In this document: positions 8,110-15,810 of the stretch, one piece after another
Position numbering within the stretch: the first letter of the stretch is position 1
Layout of the letters: each line of letters opens with the position of its first letter
DNA from: CAJXNP01 sp050305935
GTDB taxonomy: Bacteria > Bacteroidota > Bacteroidia > Cytophagales > Cyclobacteriaceae
Reading direction: 5' to 3'
Assembly (NCBI GenBank): GCA_050305935.1
Contig: JBNLGG010000049.1
Coordinates: forward strand, 1 to 31,929
DNA: 31,929 nucleotides
Notes under the pieces: model-generated
Database searches by the model: none
Seen by the model: only the letters and a program-made list of their open reading frames with translations
What the model was told of the DNA's origin: nothing
Made by a program: the position numbers and the translations under genes

Positions 8110-8472
8110 CTATCCTCTATCCTGCAAGGCGATCCAAGCTTTCACTACCGTTTCCAGGTCGCCTTTTCTTTTTTCAATTTCTTCCATGGATGCGAATTTA
8201 GCCGTCCGCCCCTCTTTACCATCCCCTTCCAGCAAGCCGGTGGCATCGGCAATTAAGGCTCCTTTGTGAAACATCAGGCTGACGTGCTTTTTTGCATTCA
8301 TGAAGTAGGAAGCCATGTTACCTTTATAGATGAAAGTAGGGCTGGCCCATTTGATGGACTCGGTAATATCGGGATGAACATTCAAAATGATCTCCCGCAC
8401 GCGACGGATCTCCGCGTCCATGGGATGGGTCTTCTTTTTTAGGTACTCTTCTACTTCTGGATTAATATTCAT
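8110..8472 (-). CDS. DUF1801 domain protein
   Basis: A 120-residue protein matching the small YdhG/YdeI-like DUF1801 fold: an N-terminal EEYLKKKTHPMDAEIRRVREII helix, the core ESIKWASPTFIYKGNMASYF, then KKHVSLMFHKGALI and a C-terminal WIALQDRG helix. Family members are small soluble cytoplasmic proteins with no firm biochemical role. It has the usual family length and shows no damage. It is separated from the M19-like gene by 215 bases containing palindrome C, so it is probably a separate unit reading in the same direction. Confidence 0.8.
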   Translation of the reverse strand: MNINPEVEEYLKKKTHPMDAEIRRVREIILNVHPDITESIKWASPTFIYKGNMASYFMNAKKHVSLMFHKGALIADATGLLEGDGKEGRTAKFASMEEIEKRKGDLETVVKAWIALQDRG

Positions 8473-8668
8473 GGTTAATTGGATTTGTTACATCCTAATT
8501 TAATCATTAAAAATACAAATGCTCCCAAAGCCGCAAATCCACATTCGGATGCTATCGAATAAATATCGGGTTGGAAACTGAATTGATATTATGAAAGGAT
8601 AGAATCATTTACAGTTATTATTTAGTGAAAAAATGTTTATTTTTCATTATTCAGTAAATCATTGAGAA

Positions 8669-8687
8669 AATATCGTAGTACGATATT
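8669..8687. promoter_or_regulatory. perfect 19-bp palindrome upstream of the AraC/TPR regulator gene
   Basis: AATATCGTA-G-TACGATATT, nine perfect base pairs around one central base. It ends five bases before the -7 box at 8693-8700, so it covers the expected -33 region. A bound protein there would block or recruit polymerase; a repressor operator is the simpler reading. Confidence 0.55.
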
Positions 8688-8692
8688 CAACC

Positions 8693-8700
8693 TATTTTTG
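8693..8700 (+). promoter_or_regulatory. Bacteroidota-type -7 box TATTTTTG
   Basis: Exact match to TAnnTTTG, 29 bases before the ATG at 8730. No good TTG -33 element sits at the usual spacing; the nearest, at 8662-8664, is too far. The palindrome at 8669-8687 occupies that space instead, hinting at an activator- or repressor-dependent promoter. Confidence 0.5.
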
Positions 8701-8729
8701 TAAATTAATAAAGAGAAATCATTCGTAGC

Positions 8730-10568
8730 ATGTCTTTAAGTTCGCAGGAATTGGTTCGGGAACTTGAATCTATCATTGAGAGCAATCTTAACAATGATCA
8801 GTTCGGAGTGGAAGAATTATCCCATCAGGTGGGAATTAGCAGATCGCAGCTACATCGCAAATTACATAAATTAACCAATCAATCGACCAGCCAGTTTATC
8901 AGGGAACATAGATTAAAAAAAGCCCGTCCACTGCTCCTCACAGGTAAATACACATCAAGCGAAGTGGCTTACCTGGTAGGTTTCGGAAGTGCCACCTATT
9001 TTAGCAAATCATTTACAAATTACTTCGGCTACCCACCAAGTGAGTTAAAAAAACATACTATTGATACCCCACCCAGTCGAAGAAAGAAGGGGCTTTCAAA
9101 AAAGATAATCCATTCTGCTTTTATATTGACACCGTTGATTGTTATTCTTTTATTTCTTACAACAAATAAGGGCAGCACTCAAAAAGAAAATCTGACAACC
9201 ATCGCTGTCTCACCATTTGAAAATTTGAGTGATCAAGCGACTAACTCCTATTTCACCAATGGGATTATTGACGTGATCACAAGACAACTATCCGATGTAA
9301 AAGGCCTTAGGATCATATCCAGAAATTCATTCGTGAAAGGGCAGGATTACTATGAACAAGCCAGGAAATTTAATGCCACCTGTTTATTAGAAGGGAGCAT
9401 ACAACGTCACAATGATAATCTACGAATTGAAGTGCGTTTGATTGATGTAGCTACTAAAAGCCAATTGTGGGCGAGGAACTTTGAAAGAAAATGGGGGAAT
9501 GTAATCCAGGTGCAAAATGAAATTGCCTATAATATTTCCAATACACTGGAAATAGAAAACTCTATCCCCACATTCTCAGGTTTTAATAAATACTACACCT
9601 CAAACTCCCAGGCCTATGAAGAATATTTAAAAGGGGTTTATGAATATCAAACCTATACCAGGGACGGTGTCAATAAAGCGATCGATCATTTGCAACAGGC
9701 AGTTTCCCTGGATCCTGACTTTGCTTTGGCTTACACTTATCTATCGTTAACCATCATTGCAAAGGCCTCGATTTTTTGTGCAGAAATGAGTGCCCTGGAG
9801 GCACTGGAAAAAGCTAAACCTTTCAATGATAAAGCACTTCAGCTTGCACCTGATCTATCTGAGGCGCATGCTGTGAAAGCTTTTTACGCTTTGTATCATG
9901 ATTGGAATTTTGTCGAACCCGACCTACACTACAATATCGCCATTTCCAATAATAACCCCGATGCTTTGGCGATATATGCGGACTACCTGCATTTTATAGG
10001 GCAGCATGAGAAAGGCCTGGAAATAGCCCGGATACTGGACAAACAAGAACCTCACTACCCAAATTCGAGGATGGTCCTTTCCTTTTACTATACCGGTCAA
10101 ATTGACAAGGCGAATGAGTATGTCGCTTCCAGGTTAAAAATAATGAGCAATTACTACACGCTCGATAACTATGGCTTCCTACTCCTAAATACCGACAGAT
10201 ACGAAGAAGCGATCAATGTCTTTCAAAAACTCCTTCAATTAGAGGGAATCCGATACCCCAGAATCATCGGATGGATGGGTGCGGCGTATGCCCGATCGGG
10301 AAATAAAGAAAAGGCATATGCATTAATTGAGGAATTGCAACAAAATAGATTGGAATCAAATGCCGGCTCAAAGGCATACTTTATTTCGGTCATCTTTGCG
10401 GCATTGGGTGAAGAAAAAAACGCCATTGACTGGTTATCCACTGCTATTGATGATCATGAAATGGAGCTCCCCTGGCTCATGACAGAACCACAATTTAATA
10501 GCCTGCATAAAAACATCGAATTTCAACACCTGGTGTCGGAGGTAGGCATCCCGATGGATCATTTTTAA
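8730..10568 (+). CDS. membrane-bound AraC-type regulator with TolB-like and TPR domains
   Basis: A 612-residue protein. Residues about 8-108 are an AraC/XylS double helix-turn-helix (VEELSHQVGISRSQLHRKLHKL; SSEVAYLVGFGSATYFSKSF). A lysine/arginine-rich stretch leads to one membrane helix at about 125-145. Beyond it lies a TolB-like/FlgO-type domain (TIAVSPFENLSDQ, NGIIDVITRQLSDVKGLRIISR, ATCLLEGSIQRH, about 155-285) and then several TPR-like repeats to the C-terminus. The layout resembles CadC- and HilA-type one-component regulators: DNA binding inside, sensing on the far side of the membrane. Its position just upstream of, and co-directional with, the sulfur operon makes that operon its likely target. 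Own control may use the palindrome at 8669-8687. Confidence 0.85.
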   Translation: MSLSSQELVRELESIIESNLNNDQFGVEELSHQVGISRSQLHRKLHKLTNQSTSQFIREHRLKKARPLLLTGKYTSSEVAYLVGFGSATYFSKSFTNYFGYPPSELKKHTIDTPPSRRKKGLSKKIIHSAFILTPLIVILLFLTTNKGSTQKENLTTIAVSPFENLSDQATNSYFTNGIIDVITRQLSDVKGLRIISRNSFVKGQDYYEQARKFNATCLLEGSIQRHNDNLRIEVRLIDVATKSQLWARNFERKWGNVIQVQNEIAYNISNTLEIENSIPTFSGFNKYYTSNSQAYEEYLKGVYEYQTYTRDGVNKAIDHLQQAVSLDPDFALAYTYLSLTIIAKASIFCAEMSALEALEKAKPFNDKALQLAPDLSEAHAVKAFYALYHDWNFVEPDLHYNIAISNNNPDALAIYADYLHFIGQHEKGLEIARILDKQEPHYPNSRMVLSFYYTGQIDKANEYVASRLKIMSNYYTLDNYGFLLLNTDRYEEAINVFQKLLQLEGIRYPRIIGWMGAAYARSGNKEKAYALIEELQQNRLESNAGSKAYFISVIFAALGEEKNAIDWLSTAIDDHEMELPWLMTEPQFNSLHKNIEFQHLVSEVGIPMDHF

Positions 10569-10587
10569 CCCGATGGATCATTTTTAA
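10550..10587. repeat. 19-bp perfect tandem duplication across the stop codon
   Basis: CCCGATGGATCATTTTTAA occurs twice with no spacer, at 10550-10568 and 10569-10587. The first copy encodes the last residues P-M-D-H-F and the TAA of the AraC/TPR regulator; the second repeats this after the stop. It looks like a recent slippage or replication duplication without effect on the protein. Confidence 0.9.
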
Positions 10588-10811
10588 TTGGTGTCCCATC
10601 CAGTTAAACAGGGCTACAATTCTTCAAGTATCTGCAACATTATTTCATGCATTTGCAACATGCTTTCTACCCTCTCAACTCTTTTTTACGCTAACTTTTA
10701 CATAAAGTATCTGGATTCTTTTATCAAAATGATTTCTCACTATGCATGGAATACATGTATCTATCGACCGGGTCGATTTGAATTAATTATGTAAAAACAA
10801 AAAACTACACT
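10588..10811 (+). promoter_or_regulatory. promoter gap of the sulfur operon with direct repeats and palindromes
   Basis: This 224-base gap has three ordered elements. The 8-bp direct repeat TGCAACAT is at 10633-10640 and 10654-10661, a 21-bp period that places both on one DNA face, the usual geometry for AraC-family dimers. A palindrome ATACATGTAT is at 10751-10760. A palindrome TCGACC-G-GGTCGA is at 10764-10776; its end overlaps TCGATTTG, one base off TAnnTTTG. A 68-codon ORF here has no protein-like features and is not called. Confidence 0.5.
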
Positions 10812-11483
10812 ATGAACAAGCAATTAAATAATCAAAGAAGAAAGTTTATCAGCACCCTGGCGGCAGGCTCGGCTGCTGGTATTGCCGCATTGGCTAGTCC
10901 GATTAGCTCTCTGGCTAAAACAAATAGGGCAAGTGGCGACGAATACGATGCCTGGTTTAAAAGCTCCAAAGCGAAGCATAAAATTGTATATGATTCGCCG
11001 GAACCATACAATGGCTTCGCGTTTATCTGGTCCTGGGTGTATTATCAAACTAATAATCAAACCGGATCTCCCGATGAAGACATTACAGCGATGGTCGTAA
11101 TGCGACACGAGAGTATTCCATTTGCCATGAACGACGATTTATGGTCGAAGTATAATTTCGGCGAATTATTTCATATAAAAGATACAGACGGTAAACCTCG
11201 TACACGAAATCCATACTATGCCCCTCAGGCAGGTGATTTCCCCTTCCCTCAAATACAGGGGATTAAAGACCTGCAAAGTCGCGGGGGAATGTTTTGTGTA
11301 TGTGATATGGCGCTGACGGTATACAGCTCGATGGTTGCACAAAATATGAACAAAGATCCGGAAGAAGTGAAAAAAGAATGGGTCAGTGGTGTGCATCCTA
11401 AGATCAAAGTGATGCCTTCCGGAGTGTGGGCGGTAGGCCGTGCACAGGAACATGGTTTCAGTTACTGTTTTGCAGGAGGGTAA
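10812..11483 (+). CDS. Tat-exported DsrE-like protein
   Basis: A 223-residue protein whose N-terminus has a twin-arginine signal (NNQRRKFIST, then a hydrophobic alanine-rich h-region to about residue 35, ending SSLAKT). Exported folded proteins with cofactors or sensitive cysteines use this route. The mature part has the DsrE/DsrF-like end pattern KIKVMPSGVWAVGRAQEHGFSY and a FCVC cysteine pair at Cys162 and Cys164, plus a further cysteine near the C-terminus. DsrE-family proteins carry sulfur as persulfides; the role here is inferred from the family and from the TsdA-like and TauE-like neighbours. It is first in a tight four-gene operon, 13 bases before the next start. The DsrE match is by eye from the C-terminal half. 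Confidence 0.7.
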   Translation: MNKQLNNQRRKFISTLAAGSAAGIAALASPISSLAKTNRASGDEYDAWFKSSKAKHKIVYDSPEPYNGFAFIWSWVYYQTNNQTGSPDEDITAMVVMRHESIPFAMNDDLWSKYNFGELFHIKDTDGKPRTRNPYYAPQAGDFPFPQIQGIKDLQSRGGMFCVCDMALTVYSSMVAQNMNKDPEEVKKEWVSGVHPKIKVMPSGVWAVGRAQEHGFSYCFAGG

Positions 11484-11496
11484 AAAAGACGTAGCC

Positions 11497-11910
11497 ATGA
11501 GATCTGTAGTCATATATCTATTTCTTTCCTTTTCGATTATAATTTGTCGTGCACAGGAGAAACCCATTCGGATAGTGTTTGATGTCACCAGTTCAGATCC
11601 TTCAATTCATCAGTCTACCATGAGACACGTAAAGGGGATGTCAAGCAATTATCCGCAGTCTGAATTTGAAGTGGTTATTTATAGTGGCTCCATTGATATG
11701 GTGCTTAGCGAAAGCTCATCCGTCAAAGACGACATTCTTAGTTTCAAAGATAATGGTAATGTAAGCTTTAAAGTATGTAACATGACCATGAACAGAAAAG
11801 GGATTGAAAAGGGTGAGCTTATTGAAGGGGTTGATGTAGTGCCGGATGGAATTCTCGAAATAGTAACAAAACAGAGTGAGGGCTGGGGCTACATCAAGGA
11901 ATCACATTAA
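11497..11910 (+). CDS. second exported DsrE-like sulfur-relay protein
   Basis: A 137-residue protein with a Sec-type signal peptide (about residues 1-19, ending CRAQ) and a DsrE-like body: IRIVFDVTSSDPSIHQSTMRHVKG, then a strand/helix pattern FEVVIYSGSIDMVL, NVSFKVCNMTMNRKGI with one conserved-looking cysteine, and DVVPDGILEIVTKQSEGWGYIKE. ATG at 11497 is preferred over an in-frame ATG at 11440, which would lie inside the previous gene and precede the signal peptide with charged residues. The single cysteine in CNMTMN is placed like the persulfide cysteine of small DsrE proteins. The start of the diheme cytochrome follows after six bases. Confidence 0.75.
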   Translation: MRSVVIYLFLSFSIIICRAQEKPIRIVFDVTSSDPSIHQSTMRHVKGMSSNYPQSEFEVVIYSGSIDMVLSESSSVKDDILSFKDNGNVSFKVCNMTMNRKGIEKGELIEGVDVVPDGILEIVTKQSEGWGYIKESH

Positions 11911-11916
11911 ATTGGA

Positions 11917-12978
11917 ATGAAAAATAGTGAGGTCAATGATTTTTCAAAAACCATATCGAAACTCATCAGGTTGATATGGTTTTTGGTTATAACGCTGGTT
12001 ACATGCACATTCTTAAATATTTTTGGAATTGATTGGATCAAACCTATAACAGCTAAGGAAAGTAAAGATGATTCATCGTCTACAGTACAGTTAGCAGAAG
12101 AAACATCAACAGTAGTTCCAACGTCAGAAGCTCCCTGGCAAGCTCCGGACTCTGCTGACATACCAGACGGAAAAGAGGGCCTACTTATTCGCTATGGGAG
12201 AGAATTGATCGTTCACACTTCCGTTTATCTTGGCCCAAAGGGGAAGGTCAAACCCATCAGTAATGGCATGAATTGTCAAAACTGCCATCTGGATGCCGGT
12301 ACTAAACCATTTGCCAATAATTTTGCCTTAGTTAACTCCAGGTATCCAAAACTGAGAAAACGATCAGGGATCATGGAGGACTATGTATACCGTGTGAATG
12401 GCTGTTTTGAACGAAGTATGAATGGCCAGGGCCTTCCGGCAGACAGCAGGGAAATGAAGGCAATTATTGCCTATTTGAAATGGGTGGGAAAAGACGTAAA
12501 AAAGGAAGATAAGCCTATCGGGGTGACCCCTAAAAAAATTCCCTTTTTAAAACGATCGGCAGATCCTGCAAAAGGCAAAACGGTGTATGTAAAATATTGT
12601 CAAATCTGCCATGGCACTAACGGCGAGGGACTATTAAAACCTGACAGTACCGAATATATATATCCTCCCTTGTATGGTAAAAATAGCTTTAACTATGGCG
12701 CCGGGATGTATCGCCTTACCCAATTTGCCGAGTATGTTAAAAGTAATATGCCATTTGGGGTAAGTTATTACAATCCTGTATTGTCTGACGAGGAGGCATG
12801 GGATGTAGCGGCTTATGTCAATTCCCAAAACAGACCGGGGAAAGATCTTTCAAAGGATTGGAAAAATATAGCGGATAAACCCTATGATCATCCATTTGGA
12901 CCATTCGCAGATGGGTTTTCGGAGGAACAACATAAATACGGACCATTTGAAGAAATTATTGCAGCAAAAAATGAGTGA
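11917..12978 (+). CDS. tsdA: diheme cytochrome c, TsdA-type thiosulfate dehydrogenase
   Basis: A 353-residue protein with an N-terminal membrane anchor (about residues 17-40) and a serine/threonine-rich linker. Heme 1 is CQNCH at residues 120-124 and heme 2 is CQICH at 228-232. Between them is the motif YRVNGCFERSMNGQGLP; Cys163 lies 43 residues after the first heme cysteine, where TsdA enzymes place the unusual cysteine ligand of the catalytic heme. A VKSNMPFG motif near 274-280 offers methionine or lysine for heme 2. TsdA couples two thiosulfates to tetrathionate (or the reverse) and passes electrons to other cytochromes. The enzyme should act in the periplasm, tethered to the membrane. Two DsrE-like proteins and a TauE/SafE exporter surround it. 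Direction of catalysis cannot be read from sequence. Confidence 0.88.
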   Translation: MKNSEVNDFSKTISKLIRLIWFLVITLVTCTFLNIFGIDWIKPITAKESKDDSSSTVQLAEETSTVVPTSEAPWQAPDSADIPDGKEGLLIRYGRELIVHTSVYLGPKGKVKPISNGMNCQNCHLDAGTKPFANNFALVNSRYPKLRKRSGIMEDYVYRVNGCFERSMNGQGLPADSREMKAIIAYLKWVGKDVKKEDKPIGVTPKKIPFLKRSADPAKGKTVYVKYCQICHGTNGEGLLKPDSTEYIYPPLYGKNSFNYGAGMYRLTQFAEYVKSNMPFGVSYYNPVLSDEEAWDVAAYVNSQNRPGKDLSKDWKNIADKPYDHPFGPFADGFSEEQHKYGPFEEIIAAKNE

Positions 12979-13016
12979 ATTAATGAGGCCTTATCCTGCT
13001 GAATTGAGGTAAAGTG

Positions 13017-13805
13017 ATGGAAATAATAGGTTTTGTGTTGATTTTCCTGGTAGGGCTGATACTCGGGTTAGTGGGTGGTGGAGGATCTCTACTTGCCATT
13101 CCTATTTTGATTTATATCTTTTCCCTCGATGTTATAACAGCAAGCTCGTATTCACTGTTTTTAATCGCCATTACCTGTGCCGTTGGAACCGCACTACGGT
13201 ATAAAAATCATACGATCGATGTAAATTCGGGAATTTTGTTTGGCTTACCTTCTATCATTTCATTATTCCTGACCAGATGGCTGATCATTCCGGAATTACC
13301 CGAAATCATTTTTCAATTTGGCACCATGGTTCTTAGCAAAAGATTATTTTTATTAAGTGTGTTTTCAATGATGATTGTGATGACCTCTATTCCTATGATT
13401 TTAAGAAAAGGAGATCAGGATATCCGCATCCAAAACAAGAAATCAATACTCCTGATTTTCCTCGGATTGATCATTGGATTTGTAACGGGTTTAGTGGGAA
13501 TCGGTGGAGGGTTTATCATTTTGCCTGTTCTCTTTTTAGTGGCAAAATTACCCTTTCAAAAAGCAGTAGGCACCTCAATATTTATTATTTTCATGAAATC
13601 TGCAATTGGTTTTCTTGGCGATCTATTTCATTATCAACCAGACTGGCTTTTCCTTTTGATGCTTTCAAGCATCTCAGTTTTAGGAATTTTTTCAGGAATT
13701 AGGATTTCAGCACATATCAATACCATGAAATTAAAAACTGCCTTCGGATGGCTGTTGCTCTTTATTGGGATTTCAGTAATCACCAAAGAGCTTCACATGT
13801 TCTAA
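13017..13805 (+). CDS. TauE/SafE family sulfite/organosulfonate exporter
   Basis: A 262-residue integral membrane protein with about eight hydrophobic helices and the two internally repeated signature stretches of the TauE/SafE (DUF81) family: GLILGLVGGGGSLLAIPILIY near the start and GFVTGLVGIGGGFIILPVLFLV near the middle, each followed by a G-T-A or V-G-T-S-type helix. ATG at 13017 has GAGG seven bases upstream; an adjoining GTG at 13014 is the alternative. Last gene of the sulfur operon, 38 bases after the cytochrome. Family members move sulfite, sulfonates or related anions across the inner membrane, so a role in exporting or importing a sulfur oxyanion fits the context. The exact substrate is not readable. 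Confidence 0.88.
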   Translation: MEIIGFVLIFLVGLILGLVGGGGSLLAIPILIYIFSLDVITASSYSLFLIAITCAVGTALRYKNHTIDVNSGILFGLPSIISLFLTRWLIIPELPEIIFQFGTMVLSKRLFLLSVFSMMIVMTSIPMILRKGDQDIRIQNKKSILLIFLGLIIGFVTGLVGIGGGFIILPVLFLVAKLPFQKAVGTSIFIIFMKSAIGFLGDLFHYQPDWLFLLMLSSISVLGIFSGIRISAHINTMKLKTAFGWLLLFIGISVITKELHMF

Positions 13806-14105
13806 AAGCATGGATTATAAATGAGGGAAAGCCAATAAAAAAGAAATGGTCTGTCTCTAAACAATGATGTAGAGCCAATGCATTTGCCCTTCAACGTGGC
13901 TCCAGTGATTTTTGTAAATTGCTCGTGTTGGAATGGATTGATATGTAAACACCTGGGACGACAATGTTTTTCTACCCCATAAGTAATTAAAAACAGCGGT
14001 CCGCAGACTGATAAACATGCAGTAATTATCAATTCAATTCACAATCGCTTATCTTACTATGAAAGTTAAGGTCACTGGCCCATAATTCACTAAACGTGTC
14101 AACGA
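13806..14105. other. 300-base gap without a supported gene
   Basis: Between the TauE-like gene and the acyltransferase. A 76-codon minus-strand ORF spans most of it but has no recognisable domain and overlaps the exporter by four bases. No hairpin terminator with a T-run was seen. Nothing else supportable is present. Confidence 0.4.
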
Positions 14106-14963
14106 TTGATTAAACTTCTGTCGCATTTGCCCTTTCCCATCCTCTACCTGATCTCTGATTTCCTGAGCTTTATGACCTATTATGTGGTCAGATACAGGAA
14201 AAAGGTCATCCTTCAAAACCTGCATAAATGTTTCCCGGAAAAAAGCGAAAAGGAGGTCAAAAGGTTGGCAAGGGAATTTTACACCAATCTGGCTGATGGT
14301 GTGGTGGAGCTTATCAAGACCTTTAGCCTGGATAAAAGCGAATTTCGGGCCCGGGTTAAATACAACAACATTGAAGTAATACAGGACCAGTTCGACCAGG
14401 GACGTTCTGTATTTTGCATGGCTGGGCACCTTTGTAATTGGGAGTGGATGCTCCCCGGGTTTCACGCCCATTTTGATTATCCCATTGACGCCATTTATTT
14501 ACCACTCTCAGGCAAATGGTCTGAAAAACTAATGTACACAGTGCGGTCGCGCTTTGGCGGCTTCCCGATACCCATGGACAAAGCGGCACGGGAAATTATT
14601 TCCAGGAACAAAACAGGCTCGCGGGCTTTTGCGCTGGTGGCTGACCAGATGCCACCCATCTCGCGGTCAAAGTACTGGACAGAATTTCTTGGAGTGGAAA
14701 CCAGCTTTTTTAAAGGTGGAGATGTGCTTGCCAGAAGAACGAATAGCGCCGTAGTTTTCTTTGGCATGCGAAGAATACAAAGAGGTTATTATGAAGTTGA
14801 CCTGATCTTATTGGGCGAACCCCCATTTGGTGACGATAAAAATCATATCATTGAATCCTACGTCAGGCACCTGGAGCAATACATAAGGCGTTACCCGGCT
14901 ACCTGGCTCTGGACACACAAGCGATGGCAGTACTCCCGTAATGAAAGTAATGGCCAGAAATAG
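14106..14963 (+). CDS. LpxL/HtrB-type lysophospholipid (lipid A) acyltransferase
   Basis: A 285-residue protein of the family's usual length. It opens with a hydrophobic helix (PFPILYLISDFLSFMTYYVVRYRKKVI) followed by the family motif LHKCFPEKSEKEVKRLAREFY. The catalytic H-x4-E motif is GHLCNWEW at residues 107-114 (His108, Glu113), and a later FALVADQMPP segment matches the second conserved block. TTG at 14106 is the only in-frame start after the stop at 14091. In Bacteroidota such enzymes add a secondary acyl chain to lipid A or ornithine-type lipids at the inner membrane, using acyl-ACP. Convergent with the next gene, 34 bases apart. Confidence 0.87.
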   Translation: MIKLLSHLPFPILYLISDFLSFMTYYVVRYRKKVILQNLHKCFPEKSEKEVKRLAREFYTNLADGVVELIKTFSLDKSEFRARVKYNNIEVIQDQFDQGRSVFCMAGHLCNWEWMLPGFHAHFDYPIDAIYLPLSGKWSEKLMYTVRSRFGGFPIPMDKAAREIISRNKTGSRAFALVADQMPPISRSKYWTEFLGVETSFFKGGDVLARRTNSAVVFFGMRRIQRGYYEVDLILLGEPPFGDDKNHIIESYVRHLEQYIRRYPATWLWTHKRWQYSRNESNGQK

Positions 14964-14997
14964 GTCATTCCCCGGCCACTACGCATAACTGTTTTTG

Positions 14998-15810
14998 CTA
15001 CAAGCGGATTTCCACACCTACCACACCAGAAGGGTAATTGATCCCGCCAAGCTGATAGTGAACAAAGCCAGTGTGAAAGGCCATCTTGTTTTTATGATAG
15101 CGGCCTAATGCGCGAAACTCATTGATGGAACTCTCATTGATAAAAGCCTGCTTCCAGGAAAGACCGAGGCTTACCGGTTTTCCCACGTAGATATCCATTC
15201 CAAGATTGTAGGTGAAACCCGTTGTGTTTATACCGCTTCCTACATAGGTCGCACCCATACCCCAGTACCCAGATACCCGGTTTTCGCGGATCCGATAAAA
15301 ATTGAGTATCAGGGAAGTGATGCCCAGATTATTTTCTTCTTCGCCCCCATCGAAAAAATGGAGGTGGTTAACTTCCGCACCCAGGAAAGGAAGAAACCTG
15401 TAGTTGAGTTTGAGATCATTGCCGATAATGTAGGAATTTAGGATGACGGTATTAGAGATGGTGGCAAGGCGTTGCTTTCCATTGGCTTGCCCCAGGTTTT
15501 TTCGGTATTCACCCATGGTATGCTCCTCGTAAGGTTGGTCGTTAAAAGATCGCGGCTCCACCTCGCCGATCAGCGTTCCGTAGGTAACCAGGACAAACCC
15601 ACGCAAAATAAGTTCACCAAATGCTTCCATGAAAGGGCTCCCTTCGTTACTGCCGGATGATGACGATCCCCGGCTATATTCTGATCTATTTGTGGGTGAT
15701 GAAGAAGAACTTTTTGACAAATTGTCTTTGGCGTCATCAAGGCTTTTTTGACATAGTGCAACGGTCGTATTGACTAAAAGTACGGAAATTAAAATTCCAA
15801 TAGTTTTCAT
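14998..15810 (-). CDS. secreted beta-barrel-like envelope protein
   Basis: A 270-residue protein. ATG at 15810 is chosen because it is followed directly by a signal peptide (KTIGILISVLLVNTTVALCQ); the longer ORF to 15948 adds a non-protein-like leader. After the signal comes a serine-rich low-complexity stretch, then alternating strands with aromatic ends (YRFLPFLGAEVNHLHFFDGG, GYWGMGATYVGSGINTTGFTYNLGMDIYVGK, VSLGLSWKQAF) and a terminal strand IRL-COOH, typical of outer-membrane barrels. I do not recognise a named family. Confidence 0.6.
   Translation of the reverse strand: MKTIGILISVLLVNTTVALCQKSLDDAKDNLSKSSSSSPTNRSEYSRGSSSSGSNEGSPFMEAFGELILRGFVLVTYGTLIGEVEPRSFNDQPYEEHTMGEYRKNLGQANGKQRLATISNTVILNSYIIGNDLKLNYRFLPFLGAEVNHLHFFDGGEEENNLGITSLILNFYRIRENRVSGYWGMGATYVGSGINTTGFTYNLGMDIYVGKPVSLGLSWKQAFINESSINEFRALGRYHKNKMAFHTGFVHYQLGGINYPSGVVGVEIRL

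Noticed and set aside
10588..10794. 68-codon plus-strand ORF
   Set aside because: Begins at TTG right after the tandem duplication, has no domain or signal, and covers the promoter elements of the sulfur operon.
13802..14032. 76-codon minus-strand ORF
   Set aside because: Overlaps the end of the exporter gene, has no recognisable domain and no promoter-like sequence.
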